41,850 nt of DNA, taken from NCBI GenBank assembly GCA_964530325.1, contig CAZHAX010000025.1, positions 1-41,850 on the forward strand, read 5' to 3'. How positions within the stretch are numbered: the stretch's first letter is position 1; each line of letters begins with the position of its first letter. The translations under genes were made by a program, and so were the position numbers. The notes under the pieces were generated by a model that saw only the letters and a list, made by a program, of their open reading frames with translations, was not told where the DNA came from and made no database searches. Below are positions 8,348 to 17,376 of the stretch, piece by piece. Source of the stretch: CAZHAX01 sp964530325. GTDB lineage: Bacteria; Chloroflexota; Anaerolineae; B4-G1.

Positions 8348-9265
8348 ATGATTCTCAAGAGAGCGACGACGCCGGTCCTAATACTGCATCTCCTTGCCGC
8401 CTGTGCCTGCGGCTACATCGTCTTGCCGGAGGACGTGAGTGACGACGGGGGCGGCCAGGACATGGGGTGGAGCGGCGTCGCGACTATGATCGACGATTCT
8501 GCGGAGGGTGGCCTGCGGATTGATCTCACCATCCAGAACGACACCGGCGACTGGAGCGCCATGTGGGTGCGGGAAGGTGCCGATGCTGTGATGCGCAGCG
8601 ATAGTGGCACGACGGACTGCGAGACTGTTGTAGTCAGCTCCGGCGGCCACCGCCTGGCCCCGGGATTCCGTATGCGCGGTGTCACCATGGGCACGGCGAG
8701 CGAGACTGAGATCGACATACTTCATGTGCTCTGCGGAGACGCCGAGATCTCGGCCGAGTCGACGCTCTCGATCGACTACACCTACGTCCGCGGCAGATAC
8801 AACTACTACGAGGAGGGGGACAACGACCTGGACGCGACGATGGTCGTCGAGCTGGGCGAGGTGGCCAGCAGCCTGACTTACCCGATCGGCGAGGCGGTGG
8901 AGGACCTGATCATCACACCCAACTTCGAGATTACGGCAATGAATGACGTGCTTATCAAGCTCATCGGGATCGAGCGCACGGCAGGCGTGTTGCAGTGCGA
9001 ATGGCACACCTTCAACCCCGGCGAGTACACCACCTACGTGCACATCGGCGAGCCGCCCGTAATTGGCGCGGACGGCATTATCTACGGGCGCTATCAGACT
9101 CCAGACCTGGTTTCTGTACCGGTCACTCCCGCCGGCGGCGAGACCGAGTGGACGACGGAGGTTGACGTCCCTGCGGACGCCACCGGCCTGTACATGCTCC
9201 TGAGTGTTGAGACGGGGAAGCAGCGCCTCTACCAGAACTACGCTGTCGACATCACCAACGAGTAG
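8348..9265 (+). CDS. Putative lipoprotein of unknown function
   Basis: A 305-residue protein with an N-terminal hydrophobic signal ending LHLLAACACG, consistent with a lipobox (Cys19 or Cys21). The rest is soluble, acidic and rich in beta-type patterns (RIDLTIQNDTGDWSAMWV, STLSIDYTYVRG, TEWTTEVDVPADATGLYML). I do not recognise a family. Four further cysteines (in TDCET, HVLCGD and LQCEW among others) could form disulfides outside the cell. It lies 58 bases after the permease fusion, on the same strand, with a modest SD (AAGGA about 10 bases before the ATG), so it may be the last gene of the sugar operon. A role in sugar capture is possible but unsupported. A strong terminator follows at 9434. 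Confidence 0.7.
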   Translation: MILKRATTPVLILHLLAACACGYIVLPEDVSDDGGGQDMGWSGVATMIDDSAEGGLRIDLTIQNDTGDWSAMWVREGADAVMRSDSGTTDCETVVVSSGGHRLAPGFRMRGVTMGTASETEIDILHVLCGDAEISAESTLSIDYTYVRGRYNYYEEGDNDLDATMVVELGEVASSLTYPIGEAVEDLIITPNFEITAMNDVLIKLIGIERTAGVLQCEWHTFNPGEYTTYVHIGEPPVIGADGIIYGRYQTPDLVSVPVTPAGGETEWTTEVDVPADATGLYMLLSVETGKQRLYQNYAVDITNE

Positions 9266-9433
9266 GAGCAACCGAGTGAACAGGGGGCTTCTGTCGATTG
9301 AGCGCTGCGAATCTAGCTGCAGTTCGAGCTGCCGTACGGCGTTCCGGCGGGGCGCTGGCGGTCCCAGGCGGGCGTCCGGCAGTGTCTCCTCCTCTTCTTC
9401 CTTCCCTATCTCTCGGGGAGGGGGATAGAGATC

Positions 9434-9493
9434 TGTGGGGCCTGGGCAGCCCGCGTCGACGGCCTGAACCACCGTCGGCGTCCAGGCCCCACA
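9434..9493 (+). terminator. Large hairpin terminator for the sugar operon
   Basis: Perfect 12-base arms TGTGGGGCCTGG (9434-9445) and CCAGGCCCCACA (9482-9493) enclose a second inner stem CGACGG/CCGTCG (9457-9462, 9472-9477). On the + strand the stem is followed by a pyrimidine-rich tail, TTTCTCTTCCTC. Its position after the last + strand gene and the T-rich tail fit intrinsic termination of rightward transcription. Confidence 0.7.
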
Positions 9494-9761
9494 TTTCTCT
9501 TCCTCAGGGCGGCTGTGCCGCGCAGCTCTCCACAAAGCTTGATAGGCCGGCGATCAGCCAGCTTTGCCTTCGCTGAACGTGGCCAGCGCCAGGCCGCTGT
9601 GGCAGCAGCCGGGGCAGACCCTTAGCGTGCTTATTGCCCCGGCGCTTGCGAGCGCTGCGTGGAAGGCCTCAGCAGCCTTCCGCGGCGTGGGGCGGACGGC
9701 TCATGGTGGCCTGCCGGGAAACGGCCTGGAATCGGGCCCTGCTCGCAGGGCGACCAAAGCA

Positions 9762-9791
9762 ACAGGGGCGAAGGCTATCCTTCGCCCCTGT
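9762..9791 (-). terminator. Hairpin terminator for the pectate lyase gene
   Basis: Perfect 13-base arms (9762-9774 and 9779-9791) around a four-base loop. On the - strand the stem is followed by TTGCTTTGG, a moderately T-rich tail. It lies 50 bases beyond the pectate lyase stop, which suits a terminator for leftward transcription. Confidence 0.75.
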
Positions 9792-9840
9792 CACCAGCTC
9801 CCGCCCTTGAGTGGAGGAAGCGTCTCGAGCGGTCGCCCGT

Positions 9841-12800
9841 CTACCAGACCAGCGCGTCTGTAACCATGCCGACTCCCGAGTAGTTGGAGACTATGCCCGG
9901 GACGGCAACTGCGCTGTCGACGGTGAAGGAGCAGGGCGGCGCCAGTACGCAGGTCGGCGCCGTTGCATAGGCGGTGCAGTCTACGAAGATGTTGCCGAAC
10001 AGCTGGACCTCTCCCAGCATGGAGGAGCTCTGGTCGGTCATCACTGCTTTGCCCAGCCCCACGAAGTAGTTGTTCTCGATCCGAGTGCAGGCTCCCATCC
10101 GTGAGCTGATGCCGCTGTTCGCGTCGAATGCAGGGCTCTCGTTCGAGTTGTCGACGTAGTTGTTGTAGGAATGGACGGTGCCGAAGCGGTTGCTCGGCAT
10201 ACGGGAGTTGACGTTGTAGAAGTAGTTGTGGTGGCAAGTGATCAGGAAGTGGCCGGTGTCTTCGGCGGCATTGCTGTCGCTGTGGCCGACGAGTGAGCCC
10301 TTGAAGTGATCGTGGAATCTGGTCCAGGAGATGGTGACGTAGTCTACCTCGTGTGTGATGTCCAGCAGGCCGTCGCGGTAGTCCTTGTCGTGGTCGGTGT
10401 CGGCGGATAGGTCGCAGTGGTCGATCCAGATGTGGTGCGTGCCCGGGCCCTGGATGTGGATAGCATCAGCGGGCGCCACCGGTCTGGAGATCTTGAGGTT
10501 GCGGATGATCACGTCGCTGACGCCAGCGTCGATGCTCAGCCAGACGCCGTCCAGCTCTGCGGTGGAGCCGAGGCCGACGATCGTCTTGTCCGATGCAACC
10601 CGGACTCGGGCGTCGTTGCCGGTCTCTGTGGTGCTGATCGTGCCGCTGATTTGGACGATGTAGGGAGTGTCTTCGTCCTCGGCGTAGAGCCGCAGGTCGG
10701 CGAGGTTGGTCACGGTCCGCACGGCGCCTCCGGCTCCACCGTCTGTTCCGTTTCGCCCGAGTGCGCTGAGGGTGGCGTAGCCGGTCATGCCGAAGTCGGG
10801 CGGGGTAGGCTCTCCTGTCCCTCCGCCTCTCTGGACCAGAGGCAGGAAGACGGCGTAGGTGGCGTAGGTGGCGCTGATCTCCTTGTCCCCGTCGATCGTC
10901 AGCATGCACGTGCCGGTGCCGCTGCAACCTTCGCCACTCCATCCGTCGAAGCTGCATGCGGGGTTGGGCGATGCAGTCATGGTAACGACGGTGTTGATGT
11001 CGAAGATGGCGGTACAGGTGATGTTGCTGCAGTTGTTGATCCCGGCCGGGTCGCTCAGGGTTGACCCCATACCGTTGCCGGCCCTGTTCACTGTCAGGGT
11101 GTAGGTTAGGAGCGTGAAGGTGGCGTTGACGTCAACGTCGTTGTCCATCGTCACGACGCACGTGCCCGTGCCGCTGCAGCCGCCGCCGGTCCAGCCGTCG
11201 AAGACGGAATCGCCCGCTGGGGTTGCCGTGAGCGTGACCACCGTGCCCTCTGTGAAGCCCTCGCTGCAGGTCGCGCCGCAGTCGATGCCTGCCGGGTCGC
11301 TGGCGACGGTTCCGTTTCCGTTGCCGTCTTTGATCACCGTCAGCACCATGTCCCGGATGAAGTCGGCCGTCACGTTGGCGTCCGTGGTCATGGTGACGAC
11401 GCAGGTGGTAGCCGTGCCCGAGCAGTCTGCACTCCAGCCCGTAAGCGTCGAGAAGCCGCCGGGCGTGGCTGTGAGCGTGACGACCGTGTTCTGTGTGAAG
11501 CTGACGGCGCAGGTCGCGCCGCAGTCGAGACCTGCCGGGTCACTGGCCACGCTGCCGTCGCCGTTGCCGGTCTTGTAGGCAAGGAGCATCGGGTCGGTCG
11601 GCGTACCGAAGACAGCGACGACGGACTTCGCCTCGTCCATGGTGACCACGCAGTCGCCCGTGCCGGTGCAGGCGCCCATCCAGCCGGCGAACGTGTGCGT
11701 TCCCGTGGGCGTGGCTGTCAGCGTGACGACCGTGCCCGACTGGAAGCCGGCTGTGCAGGTCGTGCCGCAGTCGATGCCGGCGGGGTCGCTCGTCACCAGG
11801 CCGCTGCCCGAGCCCTCTGTGCTTGCGGTGAGCGTGAGGGCCCGGATATCGGTTAGGATGAAGTCGTCGAAGTAGACGTTGGCTTGGTAGCGGGGCAGGC
11901 CCACCGTGCCCGTGACGAATGTGCTGTCGCTAGCGGTGATCACAGGTGTGCCGTCCACGTAGGCGCGTAGCGTGCTGCCGCTGAGCTCAAACGCAGCGGC
12001 ATACCATTGCCCTGTGACTATGCCAAGGTCCACGGACCCCAGGGTACCACCGCTGGAGGAGCCGTTGAGGTACCTCCTGACTTCCACCTTGCCGGTACTG
12101 GGCCGCAGGGTCATGAAGTAGTAGTTGTCGCTGTCGTGATACCGTGCCAGCAGCATCGCGTACTGACCGTCCGACACGTATACTCTGGCCTGGATGGCGC
12201 AGTCCGTATCGACTGGCGAGTCCACGTAGCTGCGCCCGGTCGAGGGACCGCCGGACTGGGCGTAGTAGACGTAGTTGTAGGGGTAGTCGACCATCTCCCA
12301 GTAGCCGGACTGCACGGTCCAGTCGTCGGCCACGTAGTCCTCGAAGTTCTCGTCAACGTATGTGGTGGTACGCGAGTAGTCCTGGACGACGACGTCATCG
12401 AACTTCGCCGAGCCGTCAAAGGATCCGAGCGCACAGGTGCCCGTCAGGTAGAGATCCCCTGGGACTAGGTCAAAGGGATCGTCCGTGGCCGTGAGAATCG
12501 GCGTGCCGTCGAGGAAGGCCCGCAGCGTGACAGTGGTTGTTCCGGTGACGTCGAGCCCCAGTGTGTACCAGGTGTCTCTCGATAGGTCAGGATCTACCGT
12601 GGCCATTGTGGTCGAGCTGGCGTTGACGTACTTCCTGATCCTGATCCTGCCGTCGCCCTGGAGGACCATGTAGTAGTAGTAGCGCTCGGTCTGCCACCGT
12701 GCCATCAGCATACCCCAGTCGCCGTCATCGATGGGTGTCTCCACCATCATCTTGGCCTCGATGTAGTAGTCGCTCCAGGTCGTTGCTGTGACGGGGTCGT

Positions 12801-13035
12801 AGTATAGGCGCCTTGATCTATCGCCGGTGCCGGTGTAGACGACGCGGTAGGCGACGTTCGTCTGAGAGATCACCGCCCAATCGCCGGCCTGCTCGGTCCA
12901 ACCGTCTGCGTCCCCATCCTCGAAATCGTCGCTGATCAGAACGGCCGGAGCCGCCTCGGCCGTCAGCTGGCAGACCAAGCCAAGCACGGCAGCGGCTGCC
13001 AGAAGGGGACATATGCACAACAAGAAGCGTTTCAC
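9841..13035 (-). CDS. Secreted multidomain pectate lyase (PL1)
   Basis: A 1064-residue extracellular enzyme. Residues 1-28 are a signal peptide. Two similar concanavalin-like (LamG/GH16-type) domains follow, at about 33-215 and 222-395 (motifs SDDFEDGDADGW and DENFEDYVADDW), probably carbohydrate-binding. Four Cys-rich repeats occupy about 395-725, then the motif VFLPLVQR near 728. The catalytic polysaccharide lyase family 1 domain is at about 745-1064. It carries WIDHCDLS near 868 and RMPSNRFGTVHSYNN near 943; the second includes the family's catalytic Arg region. PL1 enzymes cleave polygalacturonate by beta-elimination. The GTG start at 13035 has AGGAGG 7 bases upstream. It faces the arabinose operon and diverges from an SGNH esterase, consistent with pectin breakdown. 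Confidence 0.92.
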   Translation of the reverse strand: MKRFLLCICPLLAAAAVLGLVCQLTAEAAPAVLISDDFEDGDADGWTEQAGDWAVISQTNVAYRVVYTGTGDRSRRLYYDPVTATTWSDYYIEAKMMVETPIDDGDWGMLMARWQTERYYYYMVLQGDGRIRIRKYVNASSTTMATVDPDLSRDTWYTLGLDVTGTTTVTLRAFLDGTPILTATDDPFDLVPGDLYLTGTCALGSFDGSAKFDDVVVQDYSRTTTYVDENFEDYVADDWTVQSGYWEMVDYPYNYVYYAQSGGPSTGRSYVDSPVDTDCAIQARVYVSDGQYAMLLARYHDSDNYYFMTLRPSTGKVEVRRYLNGSSSGGTLGSVDLGIVTGQWYAAAFELSGSTLRAYVDGTPVITASDSTFVTGTVGLPRYQANVYFDDFILTDIRALTLTASTEGSGSGLVTSDPAGIDCGTTCTAGFQSGTVVTLTATPTGTHTFAGWMGACTGTGDCVVTMDEAKSVVAVFGTPTDPMLLAYKTGNGDGSVASDPAGLDCGATCAVSFTQNTVVTLTATPGGFSTLTGWSADCSGTATTCVVTMTTDANVTADFIRDMVLTVIKDGNGNGTVASDPAGIDCGATCSEGFTEGTVVTLTATPAGDSVFDGWTGGGCSGTGTCVVTMDNDVDVNATFTLLTYTLTVNRAGNGMGSTLSDPAGINNCSNITCTAIFDINTVVTMTASPNPACSFDGWSGEGCSGTGTCMLTIDGDKEISATYATYAVFLPLVQRGGGTGEPTPPDFGMTGYATLSALGRNGTDGGAGGAVRTVTNLADLRLYAEDEDTPYIVQISGTISTTETGNDARVRVASDKTIVGLGSTAELDGVWLSIDAGVSDVIIRNLKISRPVAPADAIHIQGPGTHHIWIDHCDLSADTDHDKDYRDGLLDITHEVDYVTISWTRFHDHFKGSLVGHSDSNAAEDTGHFLITCHHNYFYNVNSRMPSNRFGTVHSYNNYVDNSNESPAFDANSGISSRMGACTRIENNYFVGLGKAVMTDQSSSMLGEVQLFGNIFVDCTAYATAPTCVLAPPCSFTVDSAVAVPGIVSNYSGVGMVTDALVW
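10870..11860 (-). repeat. Four tandem Cys-rich repeats within the pectate lyase
   Basis: Four copies of about 80 residues each share SDPAGIDCGATC, GTVVTLTATP, an FxGW core and CSGTGTCVVTMD. This is the bacterial repeat domain also written as InlB-B/Flg_new-like. Each copy has about four cysteines, pointing to two disulfides and an extracytoplasmic location. The copies differ by many substitutions, so the duplication is old. They probably act as a spacer or wall-binding stalk. Confidence 0.8.
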
Positions 13036-13565
13036 GGTACATCCTCCTTTCGCTCGTCTCGTAGCGACACTCAGCTGCCGCCCCGGCAGTCGGTCCCGCT
13101 CTCAACCGGCCGACAACCGACAAGGGCCTGGCAACCCGTTCCCGCCGGCTCGGGTAAGTGGTGGGTTCGACTATGTCCGCACCTGAGTGGACTTCGGCGC
13201 GCCGCAGACCGACCGTTCCGTCTGTGGCGCACTGGGCGATTCTCATTCTAGCGGCTTGGGTCTGGAGTATGCTGCCCAACACATGGACAATGGCGACGCG
13301 TCCCAGGTGGCGGGCTGAGAGGCAGTCGCGGAAGCAAGGGCCAGCCGGAGATGCGCGGCGACACATCCTGGCGCGGCGTGGCAGGCCGAAAGGGCGCAGA
13401 GACTGTCACGCTGTAGCCGGAGGCGGGCGATTCGTCCAGGATCTGCGTCTGGGCTATACTGTGCACTTCTGGTGCTGCGATACACGCCGGTCTGGGGCGA
13501 CTGCGCGCCAGGAGATAGGGAGGGCGGGGCCTAATGGCGCAGTCTAAGAGAGGAGCTCATTACCG
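13036..13565. other. Divergent promoter region
   Basis: The 530 bases between the leftward pectate lyase and the rightward esterase should hold both promoters. On the + strand TATACT (13455-13460) is a fair -10, with only a poor -35 (TTCGTC, 13431-13436, spacing 18). I could not pick a convincing promoter for the lyase. Short frames that cross the region have Arg/Ser-rich composition and no SD, so I do not call genes here. Confidence 0.4.
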
Positions 13566-14213
13566 ATGCGGATACCTTCAGGCGCAAGGCTCGTCTTCGC
13601 GGGCGATTCGATCACCGACTGCGGGAGGGCTCACCCGGCGGTCGAGGGCAGGCACGAGGCGCTCGGCGGCGGATACGTGAGCCTGGTCGACGCGCTGTTG
13701 ACGGCGGCCTGCCCGGGGCATGGCCTCCGGCTGGTCAATGTGGGCATTTCCGGCAACACCGTCCGCGACTTGGCGGCTCGCTGGGAGCGGGACGTGGTGG
13801 CCTGGAGACCGGATTGGCTCTCGGTCATGATCGGCATCAACGACGTCTGGCGCAGCTTCCGCACGCCGGAGGAGCTTCCGGAACGCGTGCCACTGGACGA
13901 GTACACGACCACGCTGGGTGGGCTGCTTCGGGCCGTGGGGCCGCAGCTGCAGGGGCTGGTGCTGATGACGCCCTATCACATACAGGCTGATCGTTCCGAC
14001 CCCATGCGGGCCATGATGGATCGGTACGGGCAGGCGGTGCGGGCGCTGGCCGTAGAGCACGATGCCATCTTGGTCGATACGCAGGCGGCGTTCGATCGGG
14101 TGTTGAAGGAAGTAGATTCGAGCGCGCTTGCCGAGGATCACGTGCACCCGGGCCTGGTGGGACACATGATCATAGCCCACGCTTTTCTCAAGGAGATCGG
14201 TCTCGAGTGGTAG
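13566..14213 (+). CDS. SGNH/GDSL-type esterase
   Basis: A 215-residue hydrolase of the SGNH fold. Block I is GDSIT with nucleophile Ser15 (residues 13-17), the oxyanion Gly/Asn blocks are NVGISGNT near 60 and IGIND near 90, and the Asp-His pair lies in DHVHP (D191, H194). Such proteins are often acetylesterases acting on xylan or rhamnogalacturonan. The neighbouring pectate lyase makes pectin deacetylation the best guess for substrate. No signal peptide is visible, so it may act on imported oligomers inside the cell. SD GAGAGGAG lies 7-14 bases before the ATG. Confidence 0.88.
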   Translation: MRIPSGARLVFAGDSITDCGRAHPAVEGRHEALGGGYVSLVDALLTAACPGHGLRLVNVGISGNTVRDLAARWERDVVAWRPDWLSVMIGINDVWRSFRTPEELPERVPLDEYTTTLGGLLRAVGPQLQGLVLMTPYHIQADRSDPMRAMMDRYGQAVRALAVEHDAILVDTQAAFDRVLKEVDSSALAEDHVHPGLVGHMIIAHAFLKEIGLEW

Positions 14214-14939
14214 GCGGCGGGACGGAGCCGGCGTCCCGCATGTGGGCGGGAAGCTTGCGAGCGGCGGTCTTGTCGCTGCTGGAGTGGGGCGGGCCAGCAG
14301 CGCTCAACCGCACCTGATCTTCGGGTCGGCGTCCGACCTTCGGCCGGGAACGGCATGCACGCGGAGGCGAGGCCTGCCTGTTCCATTCCGACCCATGGGC
14401 CCAGGCCTGCTGGCACTTGGAGCGGGCCCTCCTTCGCCGCGAAGGGGAAGTGTCACCACGCCCTGCGGGAGTGTGACGAAGCGATCGCGTGGCACCCGGA
14501 CGAGGCGCTGCGAGCTGATGCCCGCAACCTGCCGGAACTGGAGGAGCACCCGGCGATGCAGCGGGGCCTGGTGGCCGTAGCCGTATTCCATGAGCCGGGC
14601 CGGGCGCGGAGCTTCAGGCAGCAGCTGACCTCCGCACGTGTGTGGGCCTTGCTTGATGACGAGGGCATTATAGGGGCGTCGCCAGACTGTATCCCTCGCC
14701 GGAGAGGCCTGAGGCTCCAGGTGAGAGAGGAAGACGCCGGGGCAGCGCCTGAGCTCCTCGGACGCGAGCCGGGCCCGTCAGAATCTGCCAGGGAGATGAC
14801 CCCGAGCGCTGATGTTGGTGTTCACTGAACCGAGGGCTGCGTCCGGGCCGGGCGAGCTACGGCACAGGCACTATGGATAGCGGGGAGTCTGGCCGCAGCT
14901 GGCAAGCTGCGCGCGAACTCCACCTGCCGCCGTACCGCC
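14214..14939. other. Convergent intergenic region, no confident gene
   Basis: Right after the esterase stop is a hairpin with 7-base arms GCGGGAC (14217-14223) and GTCCCGC (14233-14239), without a T-run, a weak terminator candidate. The remaining ~700 bases contain a + strand frame around 14460-14560. Its product (CHHALRECDEAIAWHPDEAL) looks vaguely like the end of a TPR array, which could be a decayed fragment. There is no start with an SD and the rest is low-complexity, so I do not annotate it as a gene. Confidence 0.35.
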
Positions 14940-15863
14940 TCACAGCATTGCCCCCAGAGTGATGAGGGCCATCGATCCCAGCATGTGCAGGGAGGCAACC
15001 TTGAACAGGAGGAGGTTGGTTCTCTGAGACGGTCGCACCATCGCCGCAAGTGATAGGCACAGGACGGCGACACCGGATACGGCCAAGAGCGCCAGGATGC
15101 ACGGGCAGATACCCAGCATCCATCCGGCAGCGGGGAGACACGCCGCCAGCAGGCCATTTGCCGCGGCGACAAACCGCCGGGCCGAGTCTGGCCCGTAGAC
15201 GCTGGGCCACGTGGGAATACCTGCGCGCCGGTAGTCATCGGCGTGCCTGATCGCGAAAGTCATGACGTGCATGGGGATCCACAGCAATATGGATAGTGCC
15301 AGCAAGAGGCCCGGCCCATCCACGCCGCCGGTGGCCAGAGTCCGCCCGGCCAGGACCGGCATGCCCCCGGCCACGCCCCCGAAGACAATGGCCCAGGCTG
15401 AACGCCGTTTCAGCCACAAGGTGTAGACGGCCAGGTCGACAAGAGCTCCGGCGGCAACGACGAGGCCGAAGGGAACGCTCAACCAGAAAGCCACGCCCAA
15501 TCCGAGGGCAAGGAGCCCGCCTCCGAAGACGGTGGCTTGTTTCGCGGACAGGGTGCCTGCCGGGAGTGGTCGCCCGGCCGTGCGCTCCATCTGGGCGTCG
15601 ATATCCCGGTCGGCGACCATGCTCAGGGCTGTGGTCCCGCTGATGGCAGCAAACAGAGCCGCCAGCATCAACCCTGTCGAGGTCAGCGTAGCCCGTTCGG
15701 GGCGAGCACTCAGGTATCCCGCCAGCCCGGTGACCAGCAGCAGGAAGGTCTGCAGGCTCTTGATCAGGCCCCAATAGCCGCGCAGCTTCGCCGCCAGAGC
15801 GACCCACGCCTCGTTCTGCCTGGCGACAAGAGCTGTGTCGGAACCAGATCGCCCGCCTCTCAT
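14940..15863 (-). CDS. ctaB: Protoheme IX farnesyltransferase (haem O synthase)
   Basis: UbiA-family membrane prenyltransferase that adds a farnesyl group to haem B to give haem O, needed by many haem-copper oxidases. The first Asp-rich motif is DRDIDAQMERTAGRPLP (residues 85-101) and the second lies in the HADDYRRAGIPTWPSVYG region near 205; both are characteristic of CtaB within UbiA. About nine hydrophobic helices; 307 residues, the usual size. The open frame extends far upstream, but the ATG at 15863 is chosen because it overlaps the stop of the oxidase-like gene by 4 bases (ATGA) and gives the normal length. It is translationally coupled to that gene. Confidence 0.88.
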   Translation of the reverse strand: MRGGRSGSDTALVARQNEAWVALAAKLRGYWGLIKSLQTFLLLVTGLAGYLSARPERATLTSTGLMLAALFAAISGTTALSMVADRDIDAQMERTAGRPLPAGTLSAKQATVFGGGLLALGLGVAFWLSVPFGLVVAAGALVDLAVYTLWLKRRSAWAIVFGGVAGGMPVLAGRTLATGGVDGPGLLLALSILLWIPMHVMTFAIRHADDYRRAGIPTWPSVYGPDSARRFVAAANGLLAACLPAAGWMLGICPCILALLAVSGVAVLCLSLAAMVRPSQRTNLLLFKVASLHMLGSMALITLGAML

Positions 15864-17260
15864 CCCGCCTCTTCTTCCTGCGCCCAGCGGCCCTGTGGCG
15901 AACAGAGATCCAGCAAGCGTTGGCCCAGGAAGAGGGCCAGGGCGATCAGTGCCACCCCAACGCCGACGTAGACAGGGGGGAGCGTCCAATCTCTGTTGGC
16001 ATCCGGAGGGAGGAACTCGTAGAACATGCCAAAGGTAAAGGCGAGATTGGCCCCGACGAGCATTCCCCATCCCAGAACCTGCCGCATCCAGCCGCGCACG
16101 TCCAGGCGATCGGCGACAAACAGAACCATCATCACCGCCGAGATCGTGGCCAGGATGTGCCAGTGGCCGACGAGAAGCCGCCGCTCGGCCTCGAAAGGCC
16201 AGGCGCGGAACTCCTCGAGCTTCGCAGCCGTGTATAGGCCAGGAAACACCATCACCGCGTTGAGCCAGATCATCTGGAAGAAGAGACCGAACTTCAGAGG
16301 ATCTCCCAGCAAGGCTCTCAGCCTCTGGCCGGCCGTCGGGCTTGTCACTCCCTGCTCTTGCAGGCGGCACTCGACCAGCCGGCCGATGCCAGCGATCGTT
16401 ATCGAGAGGGCGCCCAGGAGCACCAGGCTGCTTCCGCCATAGATTATCGCGTGCGCGATGTCCTCAAATGGCATCACCATCCAGCACCCACCAGCCATTA
16501 CCATCGTCCCCGCGATTACCATAGGCATGGCTATCTTGTGCAGGCGGCCCTTCAGATCGAAGCGGCGTGAGATGAGGAGGAGGATGGCCACGTCGACCAG
16601 GGCCAGCATGACGTGCAGGTGAGAGATGACGGCCAGCTCCGCCAGACCGTGCTCCTGCCGGACGACGTCCTCAGCCAGGAGCGCTTCGAAGCCATTGCCA
16701 AAGAAAGAGCCGGCAGCGGCGCCTATGAGTGCGGAGATCAGCGTGGCCACGGCCATGACGAAGAATGCAACGCGCTCGAGAGAGAGCGAGCCCAGCCGGG
16801 AGTAGGAGGGATCGGTACTGCGGTAGCGCCACGGCCAGAGTCCCACTGCCAAGAGGACGCCGGCGTAGAAGACGAGCGATAGCCCAAACAAGAAGATGCC
16901 GTGGAACAGCCAGTTGCGCCCAAGGTAGGCAAAGGCCAGGCCGCCGACGCTGGTCAGCATGTAGCCGGGAGTGATCGCCCGCCGGATACTCCTAGACAGG
17001 TTCTGCGTCGTCGGTACCATGTCGAGTATCAGATACGTGACAGCGGCGACAAAGGGAATTGCCAGCGAGTGGTAGAGCATGATGATCCGCCCCACGCGCT
17101 CTGCCTCCCGCAGGTCGATGGGAGGGCCAATGATGCCTCTCACGGGGCCCGAGAGCAGCCCTAGCAGAGCGACGATCACAGCGTCCCATATCGTCACCAT
17201 TAGCAACAGGCCGGGCGTGGATCCGGTCAGGTATTCGAACCGCTTGCGAGCTGTCTTCAT
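15860..17260 (-). CDS. Divergent haem-copper oxidase subunit I-like membrane protein
   Basis: A 466-residue protein with 12 predicted membrane helices, the topology of haem-copper oxidase subunit I. Histidines fall where haem ligands are expected: H64 in helix 2 (MLYHSLAIPF) and the HxH pair H366/H368 in helix 10 (VGHWHILAT). Helix 6 carries H214 and H216 (ISHLHVML). The helix 7 His-His pair that helps bind CuB is not visible; the helix there reads AGGCWMVMPF. So it may bind haem, but a normal copper centre is doubtful. The gene is coupled to ctaB and lies 116 bases after an eight-helix protein gene. No subunit II or III gene is nearby. SD GAGGAT lies 5 bases before the ATG. Family placement rests on topology and His spacing only. 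Confidence 0.65.
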   Translation of the reverse strand: MKTARKRFEYLTGSTPGLLLMVTIWDAVIVALLGLLSGPVRGIIGPPIDLREAERVGRIIMLYHSLAIPFVAAVTYLILDMVPTTQNLSRSIRRAITPGYMLTSVGGLAFAYLGRNWLFHGIFLFGLSLVFYAGVLLAVGLWPWRYRSTDPSYSRLGSLSLERVAFFVMAVATLISALIGAAAGSFFGNGFEALLAEDVVRQEHGLAELAVISHLHVMLALVDVAILLLISRRFDLKGRLHKIAMPMVIAGTMVMAGGCWMVMPFEDIAHAIIYGGSSLVLLGALSITIAGIGRLVECRLQEQGVTSPTAGQRLRALLGDPLKFGLFFQMIWLNAVMVFPGLYTAAKLEEFRAWPFEAERRLLVGHWHILATISAVMMVLFVADRLDVRGWMRQVLGWGMLVGANLAFTFGMFYEFLPPDANRDWTLPPVYVGVGVALIALALFLGQRLLDLCSPQGRWAQEEEAG

Positions 17261-17376
17261 TACATCCTCTCAGGGGCCTGCTCTGTCATCGAAGGGCGGC
17301 TTTCTTCGGATGTGACGTGGCTTTGCCACCCTCCGGGGGGAGCGAACCCCGAACTGGCCTGAGCGCCAGGCACGGG

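Larger units (their letters stand above)
9266..9840. other. Convergent intergenic region
   Basis: These 575 bases separate two converging genes. They hold two strong hairpins, one for each direction (9434-9493 and 9762-9791), described separately. Short open frames here have no recognisable protein pattern, and I see no gene between the hairpins. Confidence 0.6.

Noticed and set aside
10870..11860. CRISPR-like or DNA satellite repeat
   Set aside because: The periodicity is about 240 bases, in frame, and encodes diverged protein repeats inside the lyase.
13158..13547. Small frames in the lyase-esterase divergent region
   Set aside because: Arg-rich, no SD and overlapping frames on both strands; more likely promoter DNA.
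14355..14828. Open frame of 157 codons between the esterase and ctaB
   Set aside because: No SD, low-complexity Arg/Pro-rich ends and only a short TPR-like stretch; treated as intergenic or decayed.
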